Source of the DNA: Phycisphaeraceae bacterium
GTDB taxonomy: Bacteria; Planctomycetota; Phycisphaerae; Phycisphaerales; UBA1924
Direction of reading: 5' to 3'
NCBI GenBank assembly: GCA_019636535.1
Contig: JAHBXK010000017.1
Coordinates: 1-64,000 of the forward strand
Length of the DNA: 64,000 bases
The position numbers and the translations under genes are program-made. Shown here piece by piece: positions 1-8,689 of the stretch (within the stretch, counting starts at the first letter, position 1; each line of letters opens with the position of its first letter). The notes under the pieces were generated by a model that was not told the origin of the DNA, ran no database searches, and worked only from the letters and a program-made list of their open reading frames with translations.

Positions 1-1035
1 CACCGCCCCCCCCCCCCCCCCACCCCCACCCTCAGCGCCCGCGTTCGGGCCGGGGCAGACCTCGTTGAGGTCGAAGCCGATCACGCGCTTCTTCGAGCGC
101 GCGAGCGCTACCAGCAGCGCAGCGGCCTGGTTGAAGGAGAGCCCACCCGGCACCGGTGTCCCCGTGTGCGGGCAGAGGCTCGGGTCCAGCCCGTCGATGT
201 CGAAGGAGACGTAGACGCACGCGGGGAGTTCGGCCACCACGCGGTCCATCAACGTCGGCCACGGTGTGCCCGACCACTGCGCTCCGCACAGGTCGACATC
301 GAAGTGGATGCGGACGCGATCGGGGTGCGCGCGGGCGTAGTCGAGTTCCTCCCGGCAGTAGTCGCGGATGCCGACGCTGACGAGTTTCGTGACGCCCGGC
401 AGGTCGGTGAGGACGTTGCGCATGATCGAGGCGTGCGAGAAGCGGAAGCCCTCGAACGACCGGCGGAGGTCCATGTGCGCATCGACGTGGAGGATGCCCA
501 GCCCGCCCGCGGCCTCGGCGTCGCCGTGCGAGGCCAGGTGCGCCAGGTGCTCGCAGCAGGCCCGGATCGCGCCGTACGGCGTCGAGTGGTCGCCGCCGAT
601 GAGGCCGGGTGTGGCGCCCGCGCGCAGGGCGCGCAGGAACTCGTCGTGGGTGTACTCGTTGCACGCCCGGCAGGCGTCGTCGATCCTCGCGACGGCCTCG
701 CGGTCGGCGTCGGTGTCTTCGGCCCCACCCCGCGCGATGATCGGCTCAGCGAGCGCCCGCGCATCGCGCGACAGGGTTTCGATCGCCTCGGGGATGATGA
801 GCATGCGGATCCCCGCGGCGTAGACGTCACCGAAGTGGTGGTCGAGGAGATCGACCTGCTTCGAGGCTTCGAGGATCGCCGAGGGACCCGCCGAAGCGCC
901 ACCGCCGTACGACGTGGTCGCGTCGAAGGGACAGGGGACCAGCACGATGCGGGCGTCGTCGTTCTCGGAGGAATGGGCGGGGAGACCGAAGATCCCGGAG
1001 TCGGGCGCAGCGGCGGCGTTGGGGTCGAACGTCAT
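1..1035 (-). CDS. Arginase/agmatinase-family ureohydrolase, partial (C-terminus beyond left edge)
   Basis: Ureohydrolases cleave the guanidino group of arginine, agmatine or formiminoglutamate at a binuclear manganese centre. The reading frame from the ATG at 1035 gives 345 residues and no stop before the edge. The metal-ligand motifs are all present: GGDHS (His150), DAHMD (Asp185, His187, Asp189) and FDIDGLDP (Asp279, Asp281). The DLNEV segment near residue 322 is where family members approach their last helices, so only a short C-terminal piece should be missing. The last codons read through a run of 16 C on the plus strand (6-21), which encodes a polyglycine stretch and could shift the frame. 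The substrate cannot be decided from sequence alone. apaG lies 482 bp upstream on the same strand and ends 12 bp before this start. Confidence 0.9.
   Translation of the reverse strand, partial: MTFDPNAAAAPDSGIFGLPAHSSENDDARIVLVPCPFDATTSYGGGASAGPSAILEASKQVDLLDHHFGDVYAAGIRMLIIPEAIETLSRDARALAEPIIARGGAEDTDADREAVARIDDACRACNEYTHDEFLRALRAGATPGLIGGDHSTPYGAIRACCEHLAHLASHGDAEAAGGLGILHVDAHMDLRRSFEGFRFSHASIMRNVLTDLPGVTKLVSVGIRDYCREELDYARAHPDRVRIHFDVDLCGAQWSGTPWPTLMDRVVAELPACVYVSFDIDGLDPSLCPHTGTPVPGGLSFNQAAALLVALARSKKRVIGFDLNEVCPGPNAGAEGGGGGGGGAV
6..21. repeat. Homopolymer tract C16 inside the arginase-family gene
   Basis: Sixteen consecutive C on the plus strand (G16 on the coding strand) fall within the 3' part of the ureohydrolase gene. 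Such runs are prone to replication slippage and to sequencing error. Length changes would alter the reading frame after about residue 338. Confidence 0.9.
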
Positions 1036-1047
1036 GCCGGGAGCGTA

Positions 1048-1518
1048 TCAGCCAGCGCTGCCGCGCGGCCCCACGAGCAGGAACCGGCCGATCTGGGCGT
1101 CGAACTCCTCGGCGGGTGAGGCCGGATCGACCGCGCGGAAGCGGTAGTGCCCCTCCATCGTGCCCCACGAGGTCTCGAGCGGGCAAAGGCTGGAGTACTC
1201 GAACGACTGGCCGGGACCGAGCAGCGGACGCTGCCCCACGACGCCCTCACCGCGCACGACCTTGCGGTCGCCGTCGGCGTCGATGATCGTCCACTCGCGC
1301 GACTCGAGCCGCACGGTGACGGCGGACTCGTTGGTGATCCGGATCCGGTAGGCGAAGACAAACTTGTGATCGGCGGGGTCGGACTGGTCGGGGAGATAGG
1401 AGGGCCAGACCGAGACGCGCACACCGTGGGTGGTCCGCTCGGAACTCGGCGCAGCGGCCGGCGACCTGTTCAGCGCGTTCTGGGCGATGGGGGTGGGCGT
1501 GGGCGTGGACTGCGTCAT
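1048..1518 (-). CDS. apaG: ApaG (DUF525) domain protein
   Basis: The 156-residue product has a Pro/Thr-rich N-terminal tail of about 35 residues followed by a complete ApaG immunoglobulin-like fold. Recognisable family landmarks are HKFVFAYRIRITNES, the SREWTIIDADG strand, GEGVVGQRPLLGPGQSFEY and GTMEGHYRF. The ATG at 1518 is preferred because the domain begins soon after it; longer upstream reading is Arg/Pro-rich and unlike the family. ApaG proteins are linked genetically to magnesium/cobalt tolerance in enterobacteria, but their biochemical role is not settled. There is no Shine-Dalgarno sequence because the upstream leader is an extreme C-rich stretch on the coding strand (1528-1566). The gene ends 12 bp before the arginase-family start and is probably cotranscribed with it. 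Confidence 0.9.
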   Translation of the reverse strand: MTQSTPTPTPIAQNALNRSPAAAPSSERTTHGVRVSVWPSYLPDQSDPADHKFVFAYRIRITNESAVTVRLESREWTIIDADGDRKVVRGEGVVGQRPLLGPGQSFEYSSLCPLETSWGTMEGHYRFRAVDPASPAEEFDAQIGRFLLVGPRGSAG

Positions 1519-1527
1519 GGCGTGCTC

Positions 1528-1566
1528 GGGGGGCGGGGGGCGGGGGGAGGGCCGGGAACGGGGGGG
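1528..1566 (+). repeat. Dense G-tract cluster, potential G-quadruplex, in the apaG leader
   Basis: Six G runs lie almost back to back: 1528-1533, 1535-1540, 1542-1547, 1549-1551, 1554-1556 and 1560-1566, separated by one to three bases. This exceeds the usual four-tract pattern for an intramolecular quadruplex. The G-rich strand is the template strand of apaG, ten bases upstream of its ATG, so the mRNA leader would be C-rich and lacks a ribosome binding site. Confidence 0.75.
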
Positions 1567-1726
1567 GCGAACGGAGAAGAGTGCATCGACGCTCCATGCT
1601 CCGATGCGTCGAAAACGGTGGGGAGGTTGCGTTGGGAGCGGGTGAAGATGCGTGCGGGCCTGCGGGCGAGGTGCGGCGAGCGTGCGGGGGCCGAGCGGGG
1701 AAGTGCCGACCCGTCCGCTGACCGAA

Positions 1727-2839
1727 CTACGTGCCCTGCCCAGCGCTGGATCGCATCCCCACGAGACGCGCGGCTTCGGACAAGCCGCTGCGCAGATCAT
1801 GCGCGAAACCGTCCGCGCCGGTCGATCTCCAACTGTCGCGGTTCCCACCGGCGAACGCGGCGCCGCCGACGAGGATGCGCGGTGGGGCCTTGCCGATGCC
1901 CCGCGCTGCACGCACGGTCCGGATGATGTCGGGGATCTGCGTGGCGAGCGAAGCGCTGACGGCGATCAGGTTTGCGCCGAAGTCGTGCGCGGCCTGGGCC
2001 CAGTCCTCGGCCGGGACGCTTGCGCCGAGGAAGATCACGCGCCAGCCGTCGGCCTCGAGCAGGTCGGCGAGCATGCGGACACCGATCTCGTGCGCGTTGC
2101 CGTCGACGCTCCCCGCCACCACGGTGAAGCCGTTGCGCGGCTTGCGCTGATGGAACGGGTAGAGCAGCGAGACGACCATCTGCGTGGTGCTGGTGGCGAA
2201 GTGCTCCTCCCCGACGGAGGTCTCGTTCATCTGCCACATGCGGCCGAGTTCGTGCTGGACCGGCAGCAGGACCGACTCGAAGATCTCGAGCACGCTCGGC
2301 CGGACGAGGTCGGGATCGGTCCCGCGCGCGGCGGAGAGGACGAGTTCCGCCGCCGCGTGACGGTCGCCCTCGAGGATCGAGAGGAGGTACTTCGCGGCCA
2401 ATCGGCCGTGCGGCGTGTCGGCGTGGAGCCTGCTGGGAACGTACTCGGGCGCCGAGTCGAGGCGATCGATCGCCCGGCGGACAATCGCCGATGAGCGAGA
2501 GCCCTGGGCGCTGGGCAACTCCCGCTCCAGCACGTCGGCCATGGCGATCAAGCTCTCGCGAAGGTCGTGGATCGAATCGTCGCCCGCACGCGCAGCGAAG
2601 GCGGCCTTGGCCCACTCCACCTGGTCGATGAACAGCGTGTCGTGGCCCGCGATGAGCGCGGCGGCCAGGTCGGCCAAGCGCGACTCGATGTTCCGCTTCC
2701 AGTTGGCCTCCGCGTTGGGCTGGTATCGGCCACGGCAGGAGGGCCGTCGCTCGAAGAGCGCTTCCACCGTCAGCGCTGCGAAGGCCGGCGCCCCGGTGGC
2801 GATGAGTTGCCCGGCGAAGGCGTTGGTCGAGGTGGACAT
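1727..2839 (-). CDS. CarH/AerR-type cobalamin-binding photosensor protein without HTH domain
   Basis: The 370-residue product ends in a B12 module like that of the light-responsive regulator CarH. A helical cap (about residues 140-235) carries the motif W-x9-E-H (Trp202, Glu212, His213), known in CarH to shield the upper face of adenosylcobalamin. A Rossmann-type B12-binding domain follows, with DGNAHEIG supplying the lower axial ligand (His250); the 37-residue gap from His213 to His250 is close to the CarH spacing. No MerR-type DNA-binding domain precedes it. The N-terminal 130 residues are an unrecognised helical region. The ATG at 2839 is chosen because the longer frame runs back into a low-quality Arg-rich stretch overlapping the VWA gene's end. 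By analogy with AerR it may act through a protein partner; that is inference. Confidence 0.85.
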   Translation of the reverse strand: MSTSTNAFAGQLIATGAPAFAALTVEALFERRPSCRGRYQPNAEANWKRNIESRLADLAAALIAGHDTLFIDQVEWAKAAFAARAGDDSIHDLRESLIAMADVLERELPSAQGSRSSAIVRRAIDRLDSAPEYVPSRLHADTPHGRLAAKYLLSILEGDRHAAAELVLSAARGTDPDLVRPSVLEIFESVLLPVQHELGRMWQMNETSVGEEHFATSTTQMVVSLLYPFHQRKPRNGFTVVAGSVDGNAHEIGVRMLADLLEADGWRVIFLGASVPAEDWAQAAHDFGANLIAVSASLATQIPDIIRTVRAARGIGKAPPRILVGGAAFAGGNRDSWRSTGADGFAHDLRSGLSEAARLVGMRSSAGQGT

Positions 2840-2958
2840 CGCACAAGACTGTACCAAAGTCGTACCCCGCGAGACCCGGTGTGGGAGCGGGCTCTTCGGT
2901 GCTTTCGGGAGATCCACCGGCTCGGATGCGGATGACCGGGTCAGCGCTGGCCGGCGCA

Positions 2959-5900
2959 TCAACCCCCGCCGGGAGCCCGATCGTCGGTCCCTTCCATCCG
3001 CTCGCGTGCCCGGCGCTTGGCGGCGAACAGGGCCGACTGGCCGGGCTCGACAGCGCCCTCTCGGATTGGCGACTCGGCGGAGTCTGGGGCGTCCTTCTCG
3101 ACCGATCGATCCGGCGGGCGGGACGGAACCACGCTCCGGAAGGTTGCGGGTTCGGGAGCCTCCACCGCGCCCGCATCGGGAGGGGATGCGGGTCGGTGCT
3201 GTCCCTTCCGCCGCTCGGCAGCGCGGCGGACCAGTTCGAGCGCATCCTGGTCGCTGAGCGACCGATCGGAGTGTGCAGCATCCGCTCCGGTCGAACGGAG
3301 GTCGTCACCGCCCGAAGCGCCCTTGAGCCGCTCGATCGCGCGGACCGACTCATCCGATCGGTCTCGGATCGCTTCAGCGGTCCGACTTCGCCAGGCCGAA
3401 GCGCTCGCAGCGCCCTCGCCCCAGCCGAAGTAGCGATCCCAGGCGATGCGCCGGGTCGCCACGTCGAGCATCATGACCACCAACGCGGCCCAGAGCAACG
3501 CCCACCAGAGCGGCCGGCGCTCGCGCGCGGGGGCGAGCCCAGCGCGGCCGAACAACCCGGCCGATTCGGGCGCTGCCCAGTCCAGTTCACGACCACCGCC
3601 CGCATCGCGCAGCCGCTCGAGCAGCACATCGTTGCTGGCCAACGCGCGAAACTCGGCTCCCCCCGCTCGGACGACGCCGCCGACCAACGGCGCGAGCGCC
3701 GTTCCCGCGTCAATTCCACCAACGCCCCTTCGAGGGGTGGCGACCACCACGTACGCGCCCGCCCGCTCCGCCCGGACCCAGCCCTGAAACTCGCCAGGCC
3801 CGATCTGTTCGAGCCGCAACTCGGTCGGTGGTGCGGCGCTGGGCAGTCCGACGACGCCGCCCGTTCCTGCCGCTGCACCTGCGGAGAAGACGCGAACCGG
3901 CACGTCGAGGTCCATCGCCTCGGTTGACTCGACACGCACCCAGAGCCGGTCCTCGCCCTCTTCGACCCAGGCGCGAAGTTCGAGCCCGCGCTCCGGGCGT
4001 TGCCTCGCGATCGCCTCGACGTAACGCAGCCACAGTCCGGCGAACCCCGGCCAGCCGATCCACGCGCGCGCCCAGTCGCGTGCGTCTGATGTGAACACGC
4101 CGACACGCCCCACACCGACGTTCCAGTACGACAGCAGCGGCGTCGGCTCGGACGACTCGGCCGGCTCCGCGTCGAAGGCCCGCGGCAGTTCGGCGAACAT
4201 CCCGTGCGTGACGGTGGGCTCGGGTCGGAGCCGGGTCATGACCAGGCCGGAGAGTTCGGGCACCGCGCCGGGCGCCAGACCGCCCGCGACCGCGCTCTCG
4301 ATCGGCACGACCGTGATCCGGCCGCGTTTGATCATGGGCGTGCGGACGACACGGACCGCCTTGACCATGACGCGGGGGAGGAGCGTGGGATCGACGACGC
4401 GGTAGAACCGGCCGCCGCCGCGGACCGAGAGATCTCGCAGCGAATCGGCGTCCGCCTGATCGCCGACGGCGATGGAGGTGATACGCACGCCTTCGGCGGC
4501 GAGCGCATCGCCGATCGCGGGCAGGCGGCGGACGTCCTGCGACATGCCGTCGGAGAGCAGGATGACGTGCTTCTCATCGGCGGTGACTCTCTGCAACTGT
4601 GCCCGGGCCGCCTCGAGCGCGGGACCCATGACCGTGCCCCCGTCGGCCGAGATCCGACGCACGCGCACGGCGGTTGCCTCGGCGTCGTTGTTCGGGCCGA
4701 GCGGGACCACGGTGCTCGTCACGTCGCTGAAGGTGATGACGCCGACCAGGTCGGTCTTGTCGAGCGTTCTGATGGCCTCCGCCGCCCCCTCCGCGGCGAT
4801 GCGCATCTGCGACAGTCCGGTCCCCATGACCGATCGGCGCATCGAACCCGAAACGTCGATCACCAACACCACCGCCGCACCCGGCGTCAGGATGCGCTCG
4901 GGAAGGTCGAGCGCCACGGGGAGCAGGGGCTCGATCGCTGTGCCTCGCCAGCCGCCCGGCGCGAAGGAATCTTCGCCGCCCACCATGATCAGGCCGCCGC
5001 CGGCATCCATCACATAGGAACTCAGCAGCGCGTGCGCTTCGCGCGGCATCGCATCGGCGGGCACGTTTGTCAGCACCACGGCGTCGCGAGTCTGCATCCA
5101 GAGCGGATCGACCGCCAGACGCTCACCGGATGTGACCTCGACGTCAAGACCCGCCGATCGGAACACCTCGGCCAGGGCAGTGCTCTCAACACCGCCGGGG
5201 GTGGGGTCGATCAGCAGCACGCTCGCCGGGCCGGTCGAGAGCGTGATGGCCTCCGCGCGGTTGTTCTCCGCGATCGTGTCACCGTAAGGTCGGCCGTCGG
5301 GACCCGCGTCGGGCTCGAACACGCCTTCGATGCGGTGGACTCGACCCGAATCGAGCGGCACAACGAAACGCTCGACGTTCAAGCCCTCTCTCAGTTCGAC
5401 GCGTCTGGTGGGCCCGACGGGATCGCCGTTCACGCTCAGTCGGATCGTGCCGGGAACGATGCCCGCACCGGCCGAGCGCAGCACAGCGCGAACATCGATC
5501 GCGGCATCGGGACCGCCAACCGCCCGCGCTGGAGCCTCGAGCGACTCGAAGGCGACCTCCCGCTCCACGCGGTATCGCACGGGCAGAACGTCGATCGGCG
5601 CACGCGTCGGCACGGTGGTCGCGTCGCCGACCGTCTGGTTGCCGTCGCTGATGAGCACGAGCCTCAGCCGCGTAGAAGGCGGGGCCATGGCGTGCGCAGC
5701 GCGGATCGCCGCGGCGATGTCCGTTCCATCGAATGCGATGGGGACATCAACCGAGCCGAGCGGACCGGACGTGAGGGGTGTCACCGCAACCGCCCGGCCG
5801 TCGAAGGCGATGACCCCGACCAGATCATCCGGCCTTGCCCCGCCGATCGCTGATTGACGGGCACGTTCGAGCCAGTCGACCGCCGCATCGAGCACGCCCA

Positions 5901-6180
5901 GCGTGCTTCCGTCGGCACGTTGACCAAAGTTCGCGAATCGCTGCACGGAGCCCGAGACATCCACCATCACGATCACCGCGACTCGCTCGGTGGTGCGGAT
6001 CGCACTCGCACCGGCGAGCGCCAGCGCGATGATCGCGATCAACGCGAGCCTGAACAGCACGGCCGATGCCCGCCGCAGGCCGCTCATCAGCCTCAGCCGT
6101 TGCGCTGTGATCAGCACCACGACTCCGAGCACAGGAATCAGCAGCAACGGGCCGAGTTGGTCAACGCTCAATCCGCTCAC
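2959..6180 (-). CDS. Large membrane protein with two VWA domains and a glutamine-amidotransferase-like segment
   Basis: The 1073-residue product starts with two membrane helices (about 10-27 and 42-60). A first von Willebrand A domain begins at Asp74 with the MIDAS motif DVSGS. A class I amidotransferase-like segment follows around 310-425 (GGLIMVGGEDSFAPGGW), without an obvious catalytic Cys. A second VWA domain begins near residue 437 (IDVSGSM), and a membrane helix lies at about 890-908 before a charged cytoplasmic tail. This is the arrangement of BatA-like/DUF1355-type proteins common in planctomycetes, which probably bind metal-dependent protein partners at the membrane. The start is GTG at 6180, overlapping the upstream gene's stop by four bases (GTGA), so the two are translationally coupled. 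No MoxR ATPase or DUF58 gene, the usual companions, is present here. Confidence 0.85.
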   Translation of the reverse strand: MSGLSVDQLGPLLLIPVLGVVVLITAQRLRLMSGLRRASAVLFRLALIAIIALALAGASAIRTTERVAVIVMVDVSGSVQRFANFGQRADGSTLGVLDAAVDWLERARQSAIGGARPDDLVGVIAFDGRAVAVTPLTSGPLGSVDVPIAFDGTDIAAAIRAAHAMAPPSTRLRLVLISDGNQTVGDATTVPTRAPIDVLPVRYRVEREVAFESLEAPARAVGGPDAAIDVRAVLRSAGAGIVPGTIRLSVNGDPVGPTRRVELREGLNVERFVVPLDSGRVHRIEGVFEPDAGPDGRPYGDTIAENNRAEAITLSTGPASVLLIDPTPGGVESTALAEVFRSAGLDVEVTSGERLAVDPLWMQTRDAVVLTNVPADAMPREAHALLSSYVMDAGGGLIMVGGEDSFAPGGWRGTAIEPLLPVALDLPERILTPGAAVVLVIDVSGSMRRSVMGTGLSQMRIAAEGAAEAIRTLDKTDLVGVITFSDVTSTVVPLGPNNDAEATAVRVRRISADGGTVMGPALEAARAQLQRVTADEKHVILLSDGMSQDVRRLPAIGDALAAEGVRITSIAVGDQADADSLRDLSVRGGGRFYRVVDPTLLPRVMVKAVRVVRTPMIKRGRITVVPIESAVAGGLAPGAVPELSGLVMTRLRPEPTVTHGMFAELPRAFDAEPAESSEPTPLLSYWNVGVGRVGVFTSDARDWARAWIGWPGFAGLWLRYVEAIARQRPERGLELRAWVEEGEDRLWVRVESTEAMDLDVPVRVFSAGAAAGTGGVVGLPSAAPPTELRLEQIGPGEFQGWVRAERAGAYVVVATPRRGVGGIDAGTALAPLVGGVVRAGGAEFRALASNDVLLERLRDAGGGRELDWAAPESAGLFGRAGLAPARERRPLWWALLWAALVVMMLDVATRRIAWDRYFGWGEGAASASAWRSRTAEAIRDRSDESVRAIERLKGASGGDDLRSTGADAAHSDRSLSDQDALELVRRAAERRKGQHRPASPPDAGAVEAPEPATFRSVVPSRPPDRSVEKDAPDSAESPIREGAVEPGQSALFAAKRRARERMEGTDDRAPGGG

Positions 6181-8606
6181 GGTGACGTCGATCCGGCGGG
6201 TGTGCTCGTAGCGTCTGGTGCAGCGGGAGCGATCGGCGACTCGGCATCCGGGCCGCCCAGCACCCGGCGCGGCAGCCGCTCGAAGTACCGACGCAGGACC
6301 GGGTCGTATCGTGGTGAGATTGTGCGGTCACGCATCGCCCGCTCAGCGCGCGATGCTGCGCGATCGAGTTGCGCTGACGCGGCCTGCTGAGACGCCGAGT
6401 CCGGCGCCGCACGCCCGCCGGGGCCGAGCCACTCGGCGACGACTTGCTCGCCAGAGGGGCCATCCTGGGCGGATGGGCGGGCATCGACGGGCTCGGTTCG
6501 GAATCTCGCTCCAGGATCGTCCGATGCGAAGGTGTCCCCAAGTCCGGGCATCGAGCCTCCTATTCCTTGATCTGTTGAGCCGGGAACCCCACTTGAATCG
6601 GGGGACGGCCTCCCCTGCTGACGGGCGAAGTCCTGTGCCATCTGCTCGATCTCACGCCGCTGCTCCGGCGTGGCCTGTCGCATGAACTCCTCGGCACGCT
6701 TGCGGAGGTCCTCCGCGGCCCGACGGTCCTGAGCGAGGTCCTGAGGCGTACGACCAAGCCGCTCCATTCGCTCGGCGAGCCTCCGGACCCCTTCCATCGA
6801 CGGCTGACCGTCGGGGGACTCCGAACCGTCCGGTTGCGGCTGGTCGGACCCTTCAGATCGTTGGGGCGTCTCTGCACCGTGCGTGGAGGGCGCTGGCGAA
6901 CCGGTCGACTGCGGCTGGGTCTGCTCGTCCGTGGGCTGAGCCTGCGTCGGTTGGCGTTCGGGCGTCGAGGTGCCGCTTGGCGCGGGGCGGGTTGAGGGCT
7001 CGGAAGTGGGTGCTGGATCGGGACGAGGTGCGGGTTGCGCGCTTGGGTCCGGCGCTGCGGTCGGTCCCGGTTGCTGGCGGGTTGGGGTGGGCGATCGATC
7101 GCTCGCGTCAGGGGGCGCTTGACCGCTCTCTCGCTGCGCGGAAGGCTGTTCTTGTCCGCTTGCTCCACGGTCGCGTTCGGGCTGCCGGTGCGCTTGATCG
7201 GGGTCGGTTCTTCGAAGATCCTCCGCGGCTTGCCGCATCTCACGTGCCAACTCTCGGCGGGGATCTTCACGCTGGACAGGCTGGCCGGGCTGTTCCGAAG
7301 GCTCGGTTCGTTGTCCGGCAGGTTGAGACTCGGCTTCGCTCGTGCGCGGCTGCTCACGCTCTGCCTCTGACGGCGATCGCTCGGGTGGAGGTGCCATTGA
7401 AGGCGATGATTCGGGTGAGAGCTGCTCCGGAACCGGTTCGACCGGCCGCGGCAAGTCCGGTTGGTCTGCTTCACGCTGAGGCTGCGGCCGCGGCTGAGGC
7501 TGAGGCTGTGGTGGAGTCGGCGGATCGGCAGCGCGTTGGCCCTGCTCGGAGAGTTGCTCCAAATCCCGGGCGATCTGTTCCAACCGAGACGCTACATCCT
7601 CGGCGGATTGCCTGCGAATCGCCTCGCTCTCGGCGAGTTCGCGGAGGGCCTGGGCAGCACGATCGAATCGGCCCTCTGACAAGGCTCTGGCAAGTTCAGT
7701 TGAAGGGGTTGCGGAATCACCCGCCGGTGAGGGGGGCACTTCACCGCTCGCGGCCGAGTCCTCTTGCGGCGAAACAGAACGAAGTGCATCACGCACCGTC
7801 TCGAAGTTGCGCCGACGCTCGGCCGCGGCCTCGTCCGTCCGATTGGCGAGTTGTGTAAGCAACGATGCGGCCTCGCCCGATGCCGCGCGAGGATCAGCGC
7901 GGCCTTGGAGCAGTTCGGACTCGAGTTCGGCCAGCCGGGCCAGTTCATCCGCGCTGGCATCCGACATGGTCGGCCGATCGGGCTCGGCCACTGCCCCTTC
8001 AAGCGGCTTTGGGATCTGATCGCGCGTGTGCGAGAGTTGGGCGGCGAGCGCGTTCTGAGCGGCGAGCCGTGCCGAGGCCTGAGCGCGGTGTGCTCCCTTG
8101 CCCAGCAGATCGGCGGGAGGCACCAAGAACGCTACGCCGAGCGCAAGCGCCATGATTGCCAGGGCTCGGTTGCATTGACGTGTTGAAGCCAGACGGAGTG
8201 GGATGGCTCTTCGCACTTCTGCTTCGGTGGGTGGAGTGACAGGCCCCCTTTGAGCCGCCGTCTCGAAAGCATCGGATCGATTGCCACCGTCCACCAGTTC
8301 CGCCGCGACGGCGAGCCGCCCATCCAGTTTCATTGCGCGATCGAGCCGCCACGCCGATTCGATGTGCGTTGGGGCCGCGCGGAAGGCGGCGACTCCCGCA
8401 TAGACCGCTCCGAACGCCGCGAGCGCTGGAACGGACCACCACCATCCCAGGCCGGTGTGGCCGAGCAGGCGTTCGATCGCCACCAGCATCAGTGACGCAA
8501 CAGCCACCGGCACGGCCGCCCGCTCCGCGGAACGCACAAACACGGCGGCAATCAGCCGCCCTCGGGCCGCTTGCACGGGTGTGATGATCGAGCGTTCGCG
8601 TGTCAC
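6177..8606 (-). CDS. Membrane-anchored Pro/Gln/Glu-rich coiled protein, DUF4175-like
   Basis: The 809-residue product has two N-terminal membrane helices just after a short basic start and a third near residue 140-160. It continues as a long, mostly disordered or helical region rich in Pro, Gln, Ser, Glu and Arg, with many RRxAED-type heptad stretches. This resembles DUF4175-type proteins found next to VWA genes, but the similarity is by layout rather than a diagnostic motif. The GTG at 8606 is used because the frame upstream of it collides with trpD on the other strand; a GTG 11 codons later is also possible. The stop overlaps the GTG of the twin-VWA gene, so both are made from one message and probably work together at the membrane. 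Confidence 0.7.
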   Translation of the reverse strand: MTRERSIITPVQAARGRLIAAVFVRSAERAAVPVAVASLMLVAIERLLGHTGLGWWWSVPALAAFGAVYAGVAAFRAAPTHIESAWRLDRAMKLDGRLAVAAELVDGGNRSDAFETAAQRGPVTPPTEAEVRRAIPLRLASTRQCNRALAIMALALGVAFLVPPADLLGKGAHRAQASARLAAQNALAAQLSHTRDQIPKPLEGAVAEPDRPTMSDASADELARLAELESELLQGRADPRAASGEAASLLTQLANRTDEAAAERRRNFETVRDALRSVSPQEDSAASGEVPPSPAGDSATPSTELARALSEGRFDRAAQALRELAESEAIRRQSAEDVASRLEQIARDLEQLSEQGQRAADPPTPPQPQPQPRPQPQREADQPDLPRPVEPVPEQLSPESSPSMAPPPERSPSEAEREQPRTSEAESQPAGQRTEPSEQPGQPVQREDPRRELAREMRQAAEDLRRTDPDQAHRQPERDRGASGQEQPSAQRESGQAPPDASDRSPTPTRQQPGPTAAPDPSAQPAPRPDPAPTSEPSTRPAPSGTSTPERQPTQAQPTDEQTQPQSTGSPAPSTHGAETPQRSEGSDQPQPDGSESPDGQPSMEGVRRLAERMERLGRTPQDLAQDRRAAEDLRKRAEEFMRQATPEQRREIEQMAQDFARQQGRPSPDSSGVPGSTDQGIGGSMPGLGDTFASDDPGARFRTEPVDARPSAQDGPSGEQVVAEWLGPGGRAAPDSASQQAASAQLDRAASRAERAMRDRTISPRYDPVLRRYFERLPRRVLGGPDAESPIAPAAPDATSTPAGSTSP

Positions 8607-8689
8607 ATTCGATTGTACGAAACACGTGCGGGCTTCGTGCGGTCCGGGCTTTCGCAAGGCGGTGCCCCGGTTGGTCGATGAAGGCTGCG

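Noticed and set aside
166-1119. A 317-codon plus-strand frame opposite the arginase-family gene
   Set aside because: The minus strand has intact ureohydrolase metal motifs. The plus frame is Val/Asp/Arg-rich without a domain.
4204-5853. A 549-codon plus-strand frame opposite the twin-VWA gene
   Set aside because: The minus strand encodes two intact VWA domains. The plus product is composition-driven.
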